Shown: positions 1 to 6,094 of the stretch, in pieces
How the letters are laid out: every line of letters begins with the position of its first letter
Numbering within the stretch: the first letter of the stretch is position 1
Assembly (NCBI RefSeq): GCF_040654855.1
Contig: NZ_JBFAIU010000254.1
Span: forward strand, 1-11,287
DNA: 11,287 bases
Reading direction: 5' to 3'
Source of the DNA: Asanoa sp040654855
GTDB lineage: Bacteria; Actinomycetota; Actinomycetes; Mycobacteriales; Micromonosporaceae
Translations under genes and position numbers: made by a program
Notes under the pieces: generated by a model
Seen by the model: the letters and a program-made list of their open reading frames with translations, nothing else
Told to the model about the DNA's origin: nothing
The model's database searches: none

Positions 1-156
1 TCCAGGCTGGTCAGGCCGCCGGGGCCGAAGCTGTTGGGCTTGGTGTGGTCGAGCCCGTTGTCCAGCCTCGTCGACTGCGGACTCGGACTCACCCCGGGCC
101 CGCTGGCTGGCGCGCACAACATCGGGATCGTCACGGAGCAGTCGAAGGTCAATCAC
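1..156 (-). CDS. serS: seryl-tRNA synthetase, N-terminus only (runs off left edge)
   Basis: The minus strand from a GTG at 156-154 reads VIDLRLLRDDPDVVRASQ and continues QRARGESESAVDEA. This is the characteristic start of actinobacterial class II SerRS, which charges tRNA-Ser in the cytoplasm; the seen part is the beginning of the N-terminal tRNA-binding arm. After about residue 31 (base 64) the resemblance stops. The frame stays open to base 1 but becomes rich in Pro, Gln and Arg, unlike the charged coiled-coil arm expected there. The shifted minus frame over bases 1-63 looks no more like SerRS. There is no clear Shine-Dalgarno; a TAGTCT hexamer eight bases before the GTG suggests leaderless transcription. 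The gene follows the membrane-protein gene on the same strand. Identity of the first 31 residues is fairly certain; whether a whole serS lies here is not. Confidence 0.72.
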   Translation of the reverse strand, partial: MIDLRLLRDDPDVVRASQRARGESESAVDEAGQRARPHQAQQLRPRRPDQPG

Positions 157-164
157 GGTAAATC

Positions 165-170
165 AGACTA
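165..170 (-). promoter_or_regulatory. possible -10 box of a leaderless serS promoter
   Basis: On the minus strand TAGTCT is followed by eight bases and then the GTG start of serS. TAnnnT a few bases ahead of ATG/GTG is the usual mark of leaderless genes in actinobacteria. No good -35 box is visible, so this is a weak call. Confidence 0.35.
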
Positions 171-202
171 CCGGGGCCGGTTGTGCGGGGTCGCGCGGTA
201 TA

Positions 203-955
203 TCAGCGGTCGGGGCCGCCGTCGTCCTGCGGTCGCGTGAACGGCCGGGCCGGCGAGACGGTCAGGTCCAGCGGCGCCGCGGCGGCCACCTCGGCGGCCG
301 TCTCGTCGCGCGTGGCGCGGCTCGGCTGCCAGACCCGGTCGGGCGCCGCCGCGGCCGGTGGTGCGGCCTGGCCGACGCTCGCGGGCCGCAGCCCGGACAG
401 GTAGAGGGCCAGGCCGGCGAGGACGACGGCGAGGTATGCGGAGGTGAGGCCACTGCCGCTGTCGAGCTCCATGTTGAACTGTGCGCCCACGAAGTTGACG
501 TAGCCCGACTTGCCGAAGGTCAGGCTCAATCCGACCAGCACGGGCAGCAGCCCCGCCGCGAGCGTGAGCCCGGCGAGCCGCACGACCCGACGGGCGGCCG
601 GTGGGCCGAGGAGCACCAGCACGCTGGCGATCGCCAAAGCCAGCAGGCCGAACACGTAACCGCTGCCCAGGGAGCCGCCGTCCGCGAGGTACAGCGACAA
701 GGGCGCCTCCGTGTCCTCGCCGTTGGGACCCGGCGGGCCGAACGGCATCAAGGTCACGTACCAGGGCGCGACCAGCGAGGCGACGCCCGCGACCCCGGCC
801 AGCACCGCGACGGTCAGGCACACCCGCCGGTCGGCGCCGAACCGGCGCAGCCGATCGCCGAACCGTTCGGAGACGTCGGGGTCGGTCGCGGGATCGCCTT
901 CACCGAACTCCACGACGGCCGGGGTGGCGGGCTCTGTGGACATGCTCATCAGCAT
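203..955 (-). CDS. four-helix integral membrane protein, function unknown
   Basis: A 250-residue protein not assigned to a named family. A polar, acidic N-terminus of about 44 residues is followed by four hydrophobic stretches at roughly residues 46-68, 99-117, 125-147 and 168-188. A cytoplasmic-looking tail rich in Ala, Pro and charged residues ends the protein. The loop between helices 1 and 2 (residues 70-98) is rich in Gly and Pro with acidic residues. No catalytic motif is seen. Three in-frame ATGs (955, 949, 943) compete as start; none has a strong Shine-Dalgarno, so the exact N-terminus is open. It begins 36 bases after the oxidoreductase stop codon and ends 46 bases before serS, all on one strand, so it may be co-transcribed with either. 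A membrane protein beside serS is also found in mycobacteria, but I cannot show homology. Confidence 0.8.
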   Translation of the reverse strand: MLMSMSTEPATPAVVEFGEGDPATDPDVSERFGDRLRRFGADRRVCLTVAVLAGVAGVASLVAPWYVTLMPFGPPGPNGEDTEAPLSLYLADGGSLGSGYVFGLLALAIASVLVLLGPPAARRVVRLAGLTLAAGLLPVLVGLSLTFGKSGYVNFVGAQFNMELDSGSGLTSAYLAVVLAGLALYLSGLRPASVGQAAPPAAAAPDRVWQPSRATRDETAAEVAAAAPLDLTVSPARPFTRPQDDGGPDR

Positions 956-991
956 GCCATGGCGCGGTCACCCGCAGCAGTCGTCAATTGA

Positions 992-2584
992 TCAAGATCG
1001 GCGCCGCCGGTCGCGCATGACCTGCCGGACGACGTTGCGGCCCGGGATCCCGGTCACGCCGCCACCGCCGTGGGTCGCGCTGCCCGCCTGATAGAGACCC
1101 CGGATGGGGGTACGCAGGTCCGCATAGCCGGCTGCGGGCCGGCAGTGGAACATCTGCCCCGGTGTCAGCTCGCCGTGGAAGATGTTGCCGCCGACGAGCC
1201 CGTACTCCTGCTCCATCGTGTGTGGACCGATGACCTGGCGGCCGAGCACCGAGTCGGTGAACCCGGGCGCCACGGCCTCGAGGCGGGCGACCAGCCGGTC
1301 AGCGTACGCGTCGAGCTCGGCGGCGTGCGGTTCGGCCGCGTACGTGTGCGGCACCCACTGGGTGAACGCGCTGACCACGTGCTTGCCCTCGGGCGCCAGG
1401 GTCGGGTCGAACACCGACGGGATGCAGACGTCCGCGAACGGCAGCGTCGCCGGGGTGCCGCCGACGGCTTCCTGGAACGAGCGCTCGATCTCGTCGAGCG
1501 AGTCGGCGAGCACGATCGTGCCGCCGTGCACCTCCGGGGCGTACGCGGGATGGCTCGTGAAGGTCGGCAGCTTGTCGACCGCGAAGTTGACCTTCACGGT
1601 GCCGGAGCGGCTGCGCCACGCCTCGATGTCCGCGACGAAGTCGGCCGGCAGCTCGCGCCGGTCGAGCAGCTCGAGGAACGAGATCCGCGGGTGGGCGGTG
1701 GTGATGACCGTCGGCGCGCGCAGCTCCGTGCCGTCGGCGAGGGTGACGCCTTCGACGGCGCCGCCGCGGGTGTCGATCCGGGCGACCGCCGACCCGGTCC
1801 GGATCTCGGCGCCGAAGGCACGCGCGGCCGCCGCCATCGCCTGCGTGACGCCGCCCATGCCGCCGCGGGGGAAGCCCCAGCCGGCCTGCTGCCCGCCGGT
1901 CTGGTCGAGGTGGTGGTGCAGGGTGACGAAGCCCGTGCCGGCACTGCGCGGGCCGGCCCAGGTGCCGATCACGCCGGAGACGCTGAGCAGGCCGCGCATC
2001 GCGTCGGACTCGAAGCGGTCCTCCACCAGGTCGGCGATGCTCGCGGCGAAGAGCCGGGTCAGGTCGACGGCGGCGCGCACGTCGACGCGGCGCAGCCGCC
2101 CCGCGAGCCCCGCCTGGCCGGCGAGGTCGAGCGGGCGCTTCGAGCCGAGCTTCGGCGGGATCTCGTGCAGCAGCGGGCCGACGAGCCGGCCCAGATGCGA
2201 GAGCCAGGACTCCCAACGTTCGTACGCGTCGGCGTCCCGCGCGGAGAACCGGCTGATCTCCCGGTGCCGTTCGGCCGGTTCGTCGGGCAGCCGGAGGTAG
2301 CGCCCGTCGGCCCGCGGCGCGAAGTAGGGCCCCTGCGGGTAGACGTGGTAGCCGTGCTCCGCCAGCCGCAGGTCGCGGACCATGTCCGCCGGCAGCAGGC
2401 TGACCACGTAGGAGAGGCTGGTGACGGTGAAGTCCGGGCCGAACGGGTGCTCGGAGACCGCCGCGCCGCCGACGGTGTCACGGCGTTCGAGCACCAGCAC
2501 CCGGCGCCCGGCCCGGGCCAGGTAGCCCGCCGCCACGAGACCGTTGTGGCCGCCACCGATGACGATGACGTCGTACGCGGCCAT
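992..2584 (-). CDS. FAD-dependent oxidoreductase, phytoene-desaturase/PYROXD2-like
   Basis: A 530-residue flavoprotein of the COG1233 type (carotenoid desaturase, amine oxidase and PYROXD2-like relatives). The N-terminal dinucleotide-binding fold is clear: VIVIGGGHNGLVAAGYLA at residues 6-23, the ribose-binding acid E33, then RRDTVGGAA. A second FAD-contact region near the C-terminus reads GLYQAGSATHGGGG and continues VTGIPGRNVVRQ, as expected for this superfamily. The substrate cannot be read from sequence; carotenoid genes are absent nearby, so a carotenoid role is not favoured. The start ATG (2584-2582) overlaps the TGA of the upstream reductase by one base (TGATG), implying translational coupling and a linked function. 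The open frame continues upstream of this ATG through the reductase gene, but that part is out of frame with real coding sequence and is not part of this protein. Confidence 0.92.
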   Translation of the reverse strand: MAAYDVIVIGGGHNGLVAAGYLARAGRRVLVLERRDTVGGAAVSEHPFGPDFTVTSLSYVVSLLPADMVRDLRLAEHGYHVYPQGPYFAPRADGRYLRLPDEPAERHREISRFSARDADAYERWESWLSHLGRLVGPLLHEIPPKLGSKRPLDLAGQAGLAGRLRRVDVRAAVDLTRLFAASIADLVEDRFESDAMRGLLSVSGVIGTWAGPRSAGTGFVTLHHHLDQTGGQQAGWGFPRGGMGGVTQAMAAAARAFGAEIRTGSAVARIDTRGGAVEGVTLADGTELRAPTVITTAHPRISFLELLDRRELPADFVADIEAWRSRSGTVKVNFAVDKLPTFTSHPAYAPEVHGGTIVLADSLDEIERSFQEAVGGTPATLPFADVCIPSVFDPTLAPEGKHVVSAFTQWVPHTYAAEPHAAELDAYADRLVARLEAVAPGFTDSVLGRQVIGPHTMEQEYGLVGGNIFHGELTPGQMFHCRPAAGYADLRTPIRGLYQAGSATHGGGGVTGIPGRNVVRQVMRDRRRRS

Positions 2585-3234
2585 CAACCCTGAACCACGT
2601 TGATGTTGAACGCCAGGTTGCCGTCGACGGCGCGCAGGATCGAGACCCAGAGCGGCAGGTACATCTCCATGCCCCGGGATGCCTTGATGTCGCCGAGGTC
2701 GAGCACGTTGGCGGCGGGCCAGCCGAACTCGCCGAGCAGCCCGACCACGACGCGCTTGGCCTCCGGGTCGTTGCCGGCTACAAAGATCGTGTGCTGGCCG
2801 GGCACCAGGCTCGGCTCGACCATCACGCTGCCGTTGACGGTGTTGAGGCTCTTGACGATCCGGGCGTCCGGGAACGTGCGCTGGAGCTGCTCGCCGACGC
2901 TGTCGGTGTTGCAGACGGACAGCCGCAGCTCGCCGGTCGAGTAGTCGAGCGGGTTGCTGACGTCGAGGACGACCTTGCCGGCCAGCGCCGCGTTGCCGCC
3001 GGCCATCTCCAGCGCGTCGACCGCGTACTGCCCGGCGGTGGCGTTGATCACGAGGTCGGCGCCGACGACCGCCTCGGCGAAGGTGCCGCACTCGGCCGCG
3101 TGTGCCTCGGCCCACTCGACGGCGCGTGGATTGCCCGATTCGCGCGCCCCGAGGGTGACGTCGTGGTCGAGATTGTGTAGCCGGGTGCCGAACGTCTGGC
3201 CAACGGCGCCGGTGCCCAGGATGCCGATCCGCAT
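2584..3234 (-). CDS. NADPH-dependent F420 reductase-like (Fno/NADP-oxidoreductase) protein
   Basis: A 216-residue single-domain Rossmann protein of the F420_oxidored (PF03807) type. Residues 1-11 give MRIGILGTGAVGQ, the nucleotide-binding GxGxxG turn, and ARESGNP follows strand 2, where NADP phosphate is usually held. VLDVSNPLDY and KSLNTVNGSVMVEP are family-typical blocks in the middle. Members reduce F420 with NADPH or act as NAD(P)-binding oxidoreductases; actinobacteria make F420, so the role fits, but the actual cofactor is an inference. Length matches the family (about 210-230). It is the first gene of a minus-strand set and is coupled by TGATG to the FAD oxidoreductase. No Shine-Dalgarno is seen; a CATGAT box six bases ahead of the ATG suggests leaderless translation. 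Confidence 0.9.
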   Translation of the reverse strand: MRIGILGTGAVGQTFGTRLHNLDHDVTLGARESGNPRAVEWAEAHAAECGTFAEAVVGADLVINATAGQYAVDALEMAGGNAALAGKVVLDVSNPLDYSTGELRLSVCNTDSVGEQLQRTFPDARIVKSLNTVNGSVMVEPSLVPGQHTIFVAGNDPEAKRVVVGLLGEFGWPAANVLDLGDIKASRGMEMYLPLWVSILRAVDGNLAFNINVVQG

Positions 3235-3240
3235 CCAGCA

Positions 3241-3268
3241 ATCATGCCCCAGCGTGGACTAGCGTCGA
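3241..3268 (-). promoter_or_regulatory. leaderless-type promoter of the reductase operon
   Basis: On the minus strand TCGACG (3268-3263), a 16-base spacer, CATGAT (3246-3241), six bases, then the ATG at 3234. The -35 box overlaps the -10 box of the divergent OsmC promoter. Read by eye only. Confidence 0.5.
3260..3265 (+). promoter_or_regulatory. -10 box of a leaderless OsmC promoter
   Basis: TAGCGT lies seven bases before the OsmC ATG at 3273, a typical leaderless arrangement. No convincing -35 box is visible at 16-18 bases upstream. It shares bases with the opposing -35 box of the minus-strand operon. Confidence 0.5.
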
Positions 3269-3272
3269 GGGC

Positions 3273-3701
3273 ATGCCAATCCGCACTTCATCCGCCCGCT
3301 GGTCGGGCAACCTGACCGAAGGTTCCGGCACGATCCGCACCGGCAAGGGCGGTTTCGAGGGGAACTACAGCTTCAAGTCGCGCTTCGAAGAGGGTGAGGG
3401 CACCAACCCCGAAGAGCTGATCGGTGCCGCGCACGCCGGGTGCTTCTCGATGGCCTTCTCGAAGGGCCTCGCCGACGCCGGCCACACCCCGACCTCGGTC
3501 GAGACCACCGCGAAGGTGCACCTCGACAAGACCGACGCCGGCATGACCGTCACCCGCATCGACCTGGAGACCGTCGGCGACGTCCCGGGCATCGAGGACG
3601 GCGAGTTCCAGAAGATCGCCCAGGGTGCCAAGGAGAACTGCCCGATCTCCCGCCTGCTGTCCCCGGGCGCCGAGATCACGCTGACCGCCCGGCTCGCCTG
3701 A
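3273..3701 (+). CDS. osmC: OsmC-family peroxiredoxin (organic hydroperoxide detoxification)
   Basis: A 142-residue protein of the OsmC subfamily. It reduces organic hydroperoxides and hydrogen peroxide with a cysteine pair, in the cytoplasm, usually as a dimer. The peroxidatic cysteine is C57 in AAHAGCFSMAFS and the resolving cysteine is C123 in KENCPISR; both are in their family positions. The N-terminal block ARWSGNLTEGSGTIR and the ELIGAAHAGCF block are typical, and length matches the family. The ATG at 3273 is preceded by a -10-like TAGCGT and only a short GAGG, so translation is probably leaderless. It is divergent from the F420/FAD oxidoreductase operon, which may hint at a shared redox stress context (inference). 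The symbol is by family; whether it is the osmotically induced OsmC or another subfamily member is not decided. Confidence 0.93.
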   Translation: MPIRTSSARWSGNLTEGSGTIRTGKGGFEGNYSFKSRFEEGEGTNPEELIGAAHAGCFSMAFSKGLADAGHTPTSVETTAKVHLDKTDAGMTVTRIDLETVGDVPGIEDGEFQKIAQGAKENCPISRLLSPGAEITLTARLA

Positions 3702-3710
3702 GCGGAGGCG

Positions 3711-3737
3711 TTGCCGTCACGACCGGCACGGCACAAT
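3711..3737 (+). promoter_or_regulatory. possible promoter of the metallopeptidase gene
   Basis: TTGCCG (3711-3716), a 15-base spacer and CACAAT (3732-3737) lie seven bases ahead of the GTG at 3745, suggesting a leaderless transcript. The spacer is short and the -10 box lacks the first T, so confidence is moderate. Confidence 0.4.
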
Positions 3738-3744
3738 GGGAGCC

Positions 3745-4095
3745 GTGCCGGTCGAGATGAGTCGCGAGCGGTTCGAGGAGCTCGTGGCCGACGCCCTCGA
3801 CGAAGTGCCCGAAGAGCTGCTCGGGCTGATGAGCAACGTGGTGATCCTGGTCGAGGACCGGTCACCGCCCGGCACCCGCCTGCTCGGCCTCTACGAGGGC
3901 CACGCGCTGACCGATCGCGGCTGGAACTACGCCGGCGTGCTGCCCGACCGGATCACCATCTACCGCCTGCCGATCCTCTCGATCTGCGACACCGACGAGG
4001 ACGTCGTCGAGGAGGTCGCGGTGACCGTGGTGCACGAGATCGCCCACCACTTCGGCATCGACGACGCGCGGCTGCACGAGCTCGGTTGGGGTTGA
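3745..4095 (+). CDS. zincin-like metallopeptidase family protein
   Basis: A 116-residue protein from GTG 3745, of the small Zincin_1 (PF06262) family found beside serS and pheA in many actinobacteria, such as Rv3836. The catalytic motif VVHEIAHHFGIDDARLHE is at the C-terminus: H97, E98 and H101 form HExxH, and H111 is a likely third zinc ligand. There is no signal peptide, so it is cytoplasmic. Substrate is unknown. Start choice: ATG 3736 would give 119 residues, but it overlaps the likely -10 box CACAAT, whereas GTG 3745 sits seven bases downstream of it and gives MPVEMSRERFEE, a family-like N-terminus. ATG 3757 is a third option. The gene lies 43 bases after OsmC and before the AIM24-family gene. 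Confidence 0.87.
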   Translation: MPVEMSRERFEELVADALDEVPEELLGLMSNVVILVEDRSPPGTRLLGLYEGHALTDRGWNYAGVLPDRITIYRLPILSICDTDEDVVEEVAVTVVHEIAHHFGIDDARLHELGWG

Positions 4096-4126
4096 CCCGG
4101 CCCGCGTCAAGGTCGGCTTGGCGACA

Positions 4127-4148
4127 CTGCGCAGCCCCGTTTGCGCAG
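4127..4148 (+). repeat. inverted repeat between metallopeptidase and AIM24 genes
   Basis: CTGCGCA (4127-4133) and TGCGCAG (4142-4148) are complementary, with an eight-base loop. It could be a weak terminator of the metallopeptidase transcript or an operator next to the following promoter. There is no T-run after it. Confidence 0.4.
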
Positions 4149-4154
4149 GCTACC

Positions 4155-4160
4155 TACGCT
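4155..4160 (+). promoter_or_regulatory. possible -10 box for the AIM24-family gene
   Basis: TACGCT fits TAnnnT and would start a leader of about 37 bases carrying the GGAGGA ribosome site. No convincing -35 box accompanies it. Confidence 0.3.
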
Positions 4161-4189
4161 CTTGGGCAGCACATCAAACCCCCGGTCAT

Positions 4190-4195
4190 GGAGGA
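4190..4195 (+). promoter_or_regulatory. ribosome binding site deciding the AIM24 start
   Basis: GGAGGA lies eight bases before the ATG at 4204. This selects that ATG over the in-frame ATG at 4141, which has no such site. Confidence 0.8.
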
Positions 4196-4203
4196 ACGCC
4201 CAG

Positions 4204-4935
4204 ATGCGTAGCGAGCTGTTTTCCGCGGAGAACCTCGAGAAGGAGTCCAACCAGCCGGGGATTCGGCTGCAGAACTCGAAGATGCTCAAGATCGAGCTCA
4301 ACGGCGAGGTCATGGCCCGCACCGGTTCGATGGTCGCCTACCAGGGCCAGGTGCAGTTCCAGGCGCTGGGCTCCGGCGGCATCGGCAAGTTCCTCAAGCA
4401 GAAGCTGACCGGCGAGGGCGTCCCGCTGATGAAGGTCAGCGGCCGCGGCGACGTGTTCCTGGGTGACCGGGCCGCCGACATCCACCTGGTCGACCTCGAC
4501 CACGGCGACGCGCTGTCGATCAACGGCGCCAACGTGCTGGCCTTCGACTCGTCGCTGCAGTACGACATCAAGATGGTCCAGGGCATGGGCATGATGTCCT
4601 CCGCGGGCCTGTTCAACTGCGTCTTCACCGGCCAGGGCCGGATCGCCATCACCACCAAGGGCACCCCGGTCGTGCTCAACGTCGACCAGCCGACCTACGT
4701 CGACCCGCAGGCGGCGATCTGCTGGTCGGCCAACCTGCAGACCGGCTACCACCGGGCGGACCAGCTTGGCATCGGCACGCTGCTCGGCCGGTCCACCGGC
4801 GAGGCGTTCACGATGAGCTTCGCCGGCCAGGGCTTCGTCGTCGTGCAGCCCTCGGAGGAGCCCCCGCAGGGCATCGCGGGCGCCGGCGGCGGCAACCAGC
4901 AGCAGGGCGGCGTCTTGGGCGGCCTGTTCAGCTAG
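4204..4935 (+). CDS. AIM24 family protein
   Basis: A 243-residue protein of the AIM24 (PF01987) family, a beta-rich fold whose bacterial role is not established. The family-like features are the NSKMLKIELNGEVMARTGSM block (residues 22-41), the GKFLKQKLTGEGVPLMKVSG block, the GDVFLGD turn, and the later VVLNVDQPTYVDPQAAICWS segment, followed by a Gly/Gln-rich C-terminal tail ending GGLFS. No signal peptide or membrane segment is evident. The tail (roughly residues 220-243, with GAGGGNQQQGGVLGG) looks flexible. The start ATG 4204 has a good GGAGGA site; the upstream in-frame ATG is not used. It is followed by a strong hairpin terminator, so it probably ends its own transcription unit. Similar genes in actinobacteria are often linked to pheA or stress genes, which gives only loose functional hints. 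Confidence 0.88.
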   Translation: MRSELFSAENLEKESNQPGIRLQNSKMLKIELNGEVMARTGSMVAYQGQVQFQALGSGGIGKFLKQKLTGEGVPLMKVSGRGDVFLGDRAADIHLVDLDHGDALSINGANVLAFDSSLQYDIKMVQGMGMMSSAGLFNCVFTGQGRIAITTKGTPVVLNVDQPTYVDPQAAICWSANLQTGYHRADQLGIGTLLGRSTGEAFTMSFAGQGFVVVQPSEEPPQGIAGAGGGNQQQGGVLGGLFS

Positions 4936-4946
4936 TCCACGACGGG

Positions 4947-4980
4947 AACGGCCCACCCCCGAACGGGGTGGGCCGTTTGT
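4947..4980 (+). terminator. rho-independent terminator after the AIM24 gene
   Basis: A perfect 13-bp stem, AACGGCCCACCCC (4947-4959) with GGGGTGGGCCGTT (4965-4977), around a five-base loop, followed by a short TGT stretch. It lies 11 bases after the stop codon. The T-run is short, as is common in high-GC actinobacteria. Confidence 0.88.
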
Positions 4981-5003
4981 CCGTTCCGGAGGCGCCCTAG
5001 GCT
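4977..5003 (+). promoter_or_regulatory. leaderless-type promoter of pheA
   Basis: TTGTCC (4977-4982), a 15-base spacer and TAGGCT (4998-5003), then six bases to the pheA ATG at 5010. The -35 box begins on the last base of the terminator stem. The spacer is slightly short, but the -10 to ATG spacing is classic for leaderless genes. Confidence 0.6.
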
Positions 5004-5009
5004 GGGGCT

Positions 5010-6026
5010 ATGCCGGGAACGCCGCCCACGCGATATGTGTACCTCGGGCCGGAGGGGACCTTCGCCGAGCAGGCGTTGCGCACGATTCCGGCCGCCGAGC
5101 GCGGCCAGCGCACGCCCGCCCGCAGCGTCGGCGAGGCCCTCGACGCGGTCCGCTCGGGTGACGCCGACGCCGCCCTCGTGCCGCTGGAGAACTCGATCGG
5201 CGGTGGCGTTGGGGTCACGCTCGACGAGATGGTCGCCGGTGCGCCGCTCGTGATCACCCGCGAGGTGGTGCTGCCGGTCGAGTTCGTGCTCGCCGCCCGC
5301 CCCGGTGCCACGCTCGCCGGCATCCGGTCGGTCGCCGCCCACCCGCAGGCCTCCACGCAGTGCCGCGGCTGGCTGCGCGACAACCTGCCGGACGCGGTCG
5401 TGGTCGACGTGCTCTCCAACGGCGCGGCCGCCCGCAGCGCCGCCACCGGCGAGCACGACGCGGCCATCTGCGCCCCGATCGGCGCGAGCCAGCAGCGGCT
5501 GGCGGTGCTGGCCGACAAGATCGCCGACCACGGCGACGCGGTCACCCGGTTCGTGCTCGTCTCCCGGCCGGGCACCCCGCCGCCGGCGACCGGCGACGAC
5601 CGCACCTCGCTGGCCGTCTACATCGCCCACGACCGGGTCGGCGTGCTGCTCGCGGTGCTGATGGAGCTGGCGGTGCGCGGGGTCAACCTCACCCGCATCG
5701 AGTCCCGCCCGACGGGCGAGGCGCTCGGCCGCTACGCGTTCTTCCTCGACTGCACCGGGCACGTGGCCGACGACCGGATGGGCGAGGCGCTGCGCGGGCT
5801 GCGCCGGGTCAGCGCCGAGGTGCGCTTCCTCGGCTCGTACCCCCGTCATCGCTGGACCGACTCGGAGGGCGACGGTCCGGTGCCGGCGCCGCCGGGCCAG
5901 TCCGATGTGGACTACGCGGAGCCACCCCGGACATCTGGCAACGTCAGACCGATTCGGGCAGTAAATAGCGGCGGGAACGCGTGCCACGGTTCAGGGGTGG
6001 CCAACGCCCGGACCCCCTCGCGGTAG
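5010..6026 (+). CDS. pheA: prephenate dehydratase
   Basis: A 338-residue enzyme converting prephenate to phenylpyruvate, the committed step of phenylalanine synthesis, in the cytoplasm. The catalytic PDT domain spans about residues 8-185: YLGPEGTFAEQAL at 11-23, PLENSIGGGVGVTLDEM at 58-74, and the catalytic T179-R180-F181. An ACT regulatory domain follows (about 200-277), with RVGVLLAVLMELAVRGVNLT and the phenylalanine-binding ESRP motif at 231-234, so feedback inhibition by Phe is expected. The ATG is set by the leaderless promoter. Beyond the ACT domain (after FLGSYPR, residue 279) there is a tail of about 59 residues that is Pro/Gly-rich and not obviously conserved, making the protein longer than the usual 280-320. 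It may be a true extension or read-through of a lost stop codon. Confidence 0.95.
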   Translation: MPGTPPTRYVYLGPEGTFAEQALRTIPAAERGQRTPARSVGEALDAVRSGDADAALVPLENSIGGGVGVTLDEMVAGAPLVITREVVLPVEFVLAARPGATLAGIRSVAAHPQASTQCRGWLRDNLPDAVVVDVLSNGAAARSAATGEHDAAICAPIGASQQRLAVLADKIADHGDAVTRFVLVSRPGTPPPATGDDRTSLAVYIAHDRVGVLLAVLMELAVRGVNLTRIESRPTGEALGRYAFFLDCTGHVADDRMGEALRGLRRVSAEVRFLGSYPRHRWTDSEGDGPVPAPPGQSDVDYAEPPRTSGNVRPIRAVNSGGNACHGSGVANARTPSR

Positions 6027-6045
6027 TGGGACGCATCCCTTCGGT

Positions 6046-6084
6046 TGATGCCTGGTGCCGACTGGAGATCCGCACCAGGCGTCA
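6046..6084. terminator. hairpin between convergent pheA and SnoaL-like genes
   Basis: TGATGCCTGGTGC (6046-6058) pairs with GCACCAGGCGTCA (6072-6084) with one G-T wobble, around a 13-base loop. It lies in the 68-base gap between two convergent genes, so it probably ends transcripts from both sides. There is no T-run. Confidence 0.7.
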
Positions 6085-6094
6085 TCCGGGGTGT

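Noticed and set aside
34..240. A 68-codon plus-strand frame at the left edge
   Set aside because: It runs opposite the serS start and the tail of the membrane-protein gene and has no ribosome site or coding character.
1070..2593. A 507-codon plus-strand open frame opposite the flavoprotein
   Set aside because: Arg/Gly/Val-rich antisense shadow typical of high-GC DNA, with no recognisable domain; the minus strand has clear family motifs.
992..3241. A 749-codon minus-strand open frame that would fuse the flavoprotein to an upstream extension
   Set aside because: The part above 2584 lies over the F420-reductase-like gene in another frame and is a low-complexity Arg-rich shadow; the GxGxxG fold starts right after ATG 2584.
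4932..5987. A 351-codon minus-strand frame opposite pheA
   Set aside because: Shadow of a clear prephenate dehydratase; composition is low complexity and it crosses the terminator hairpin.
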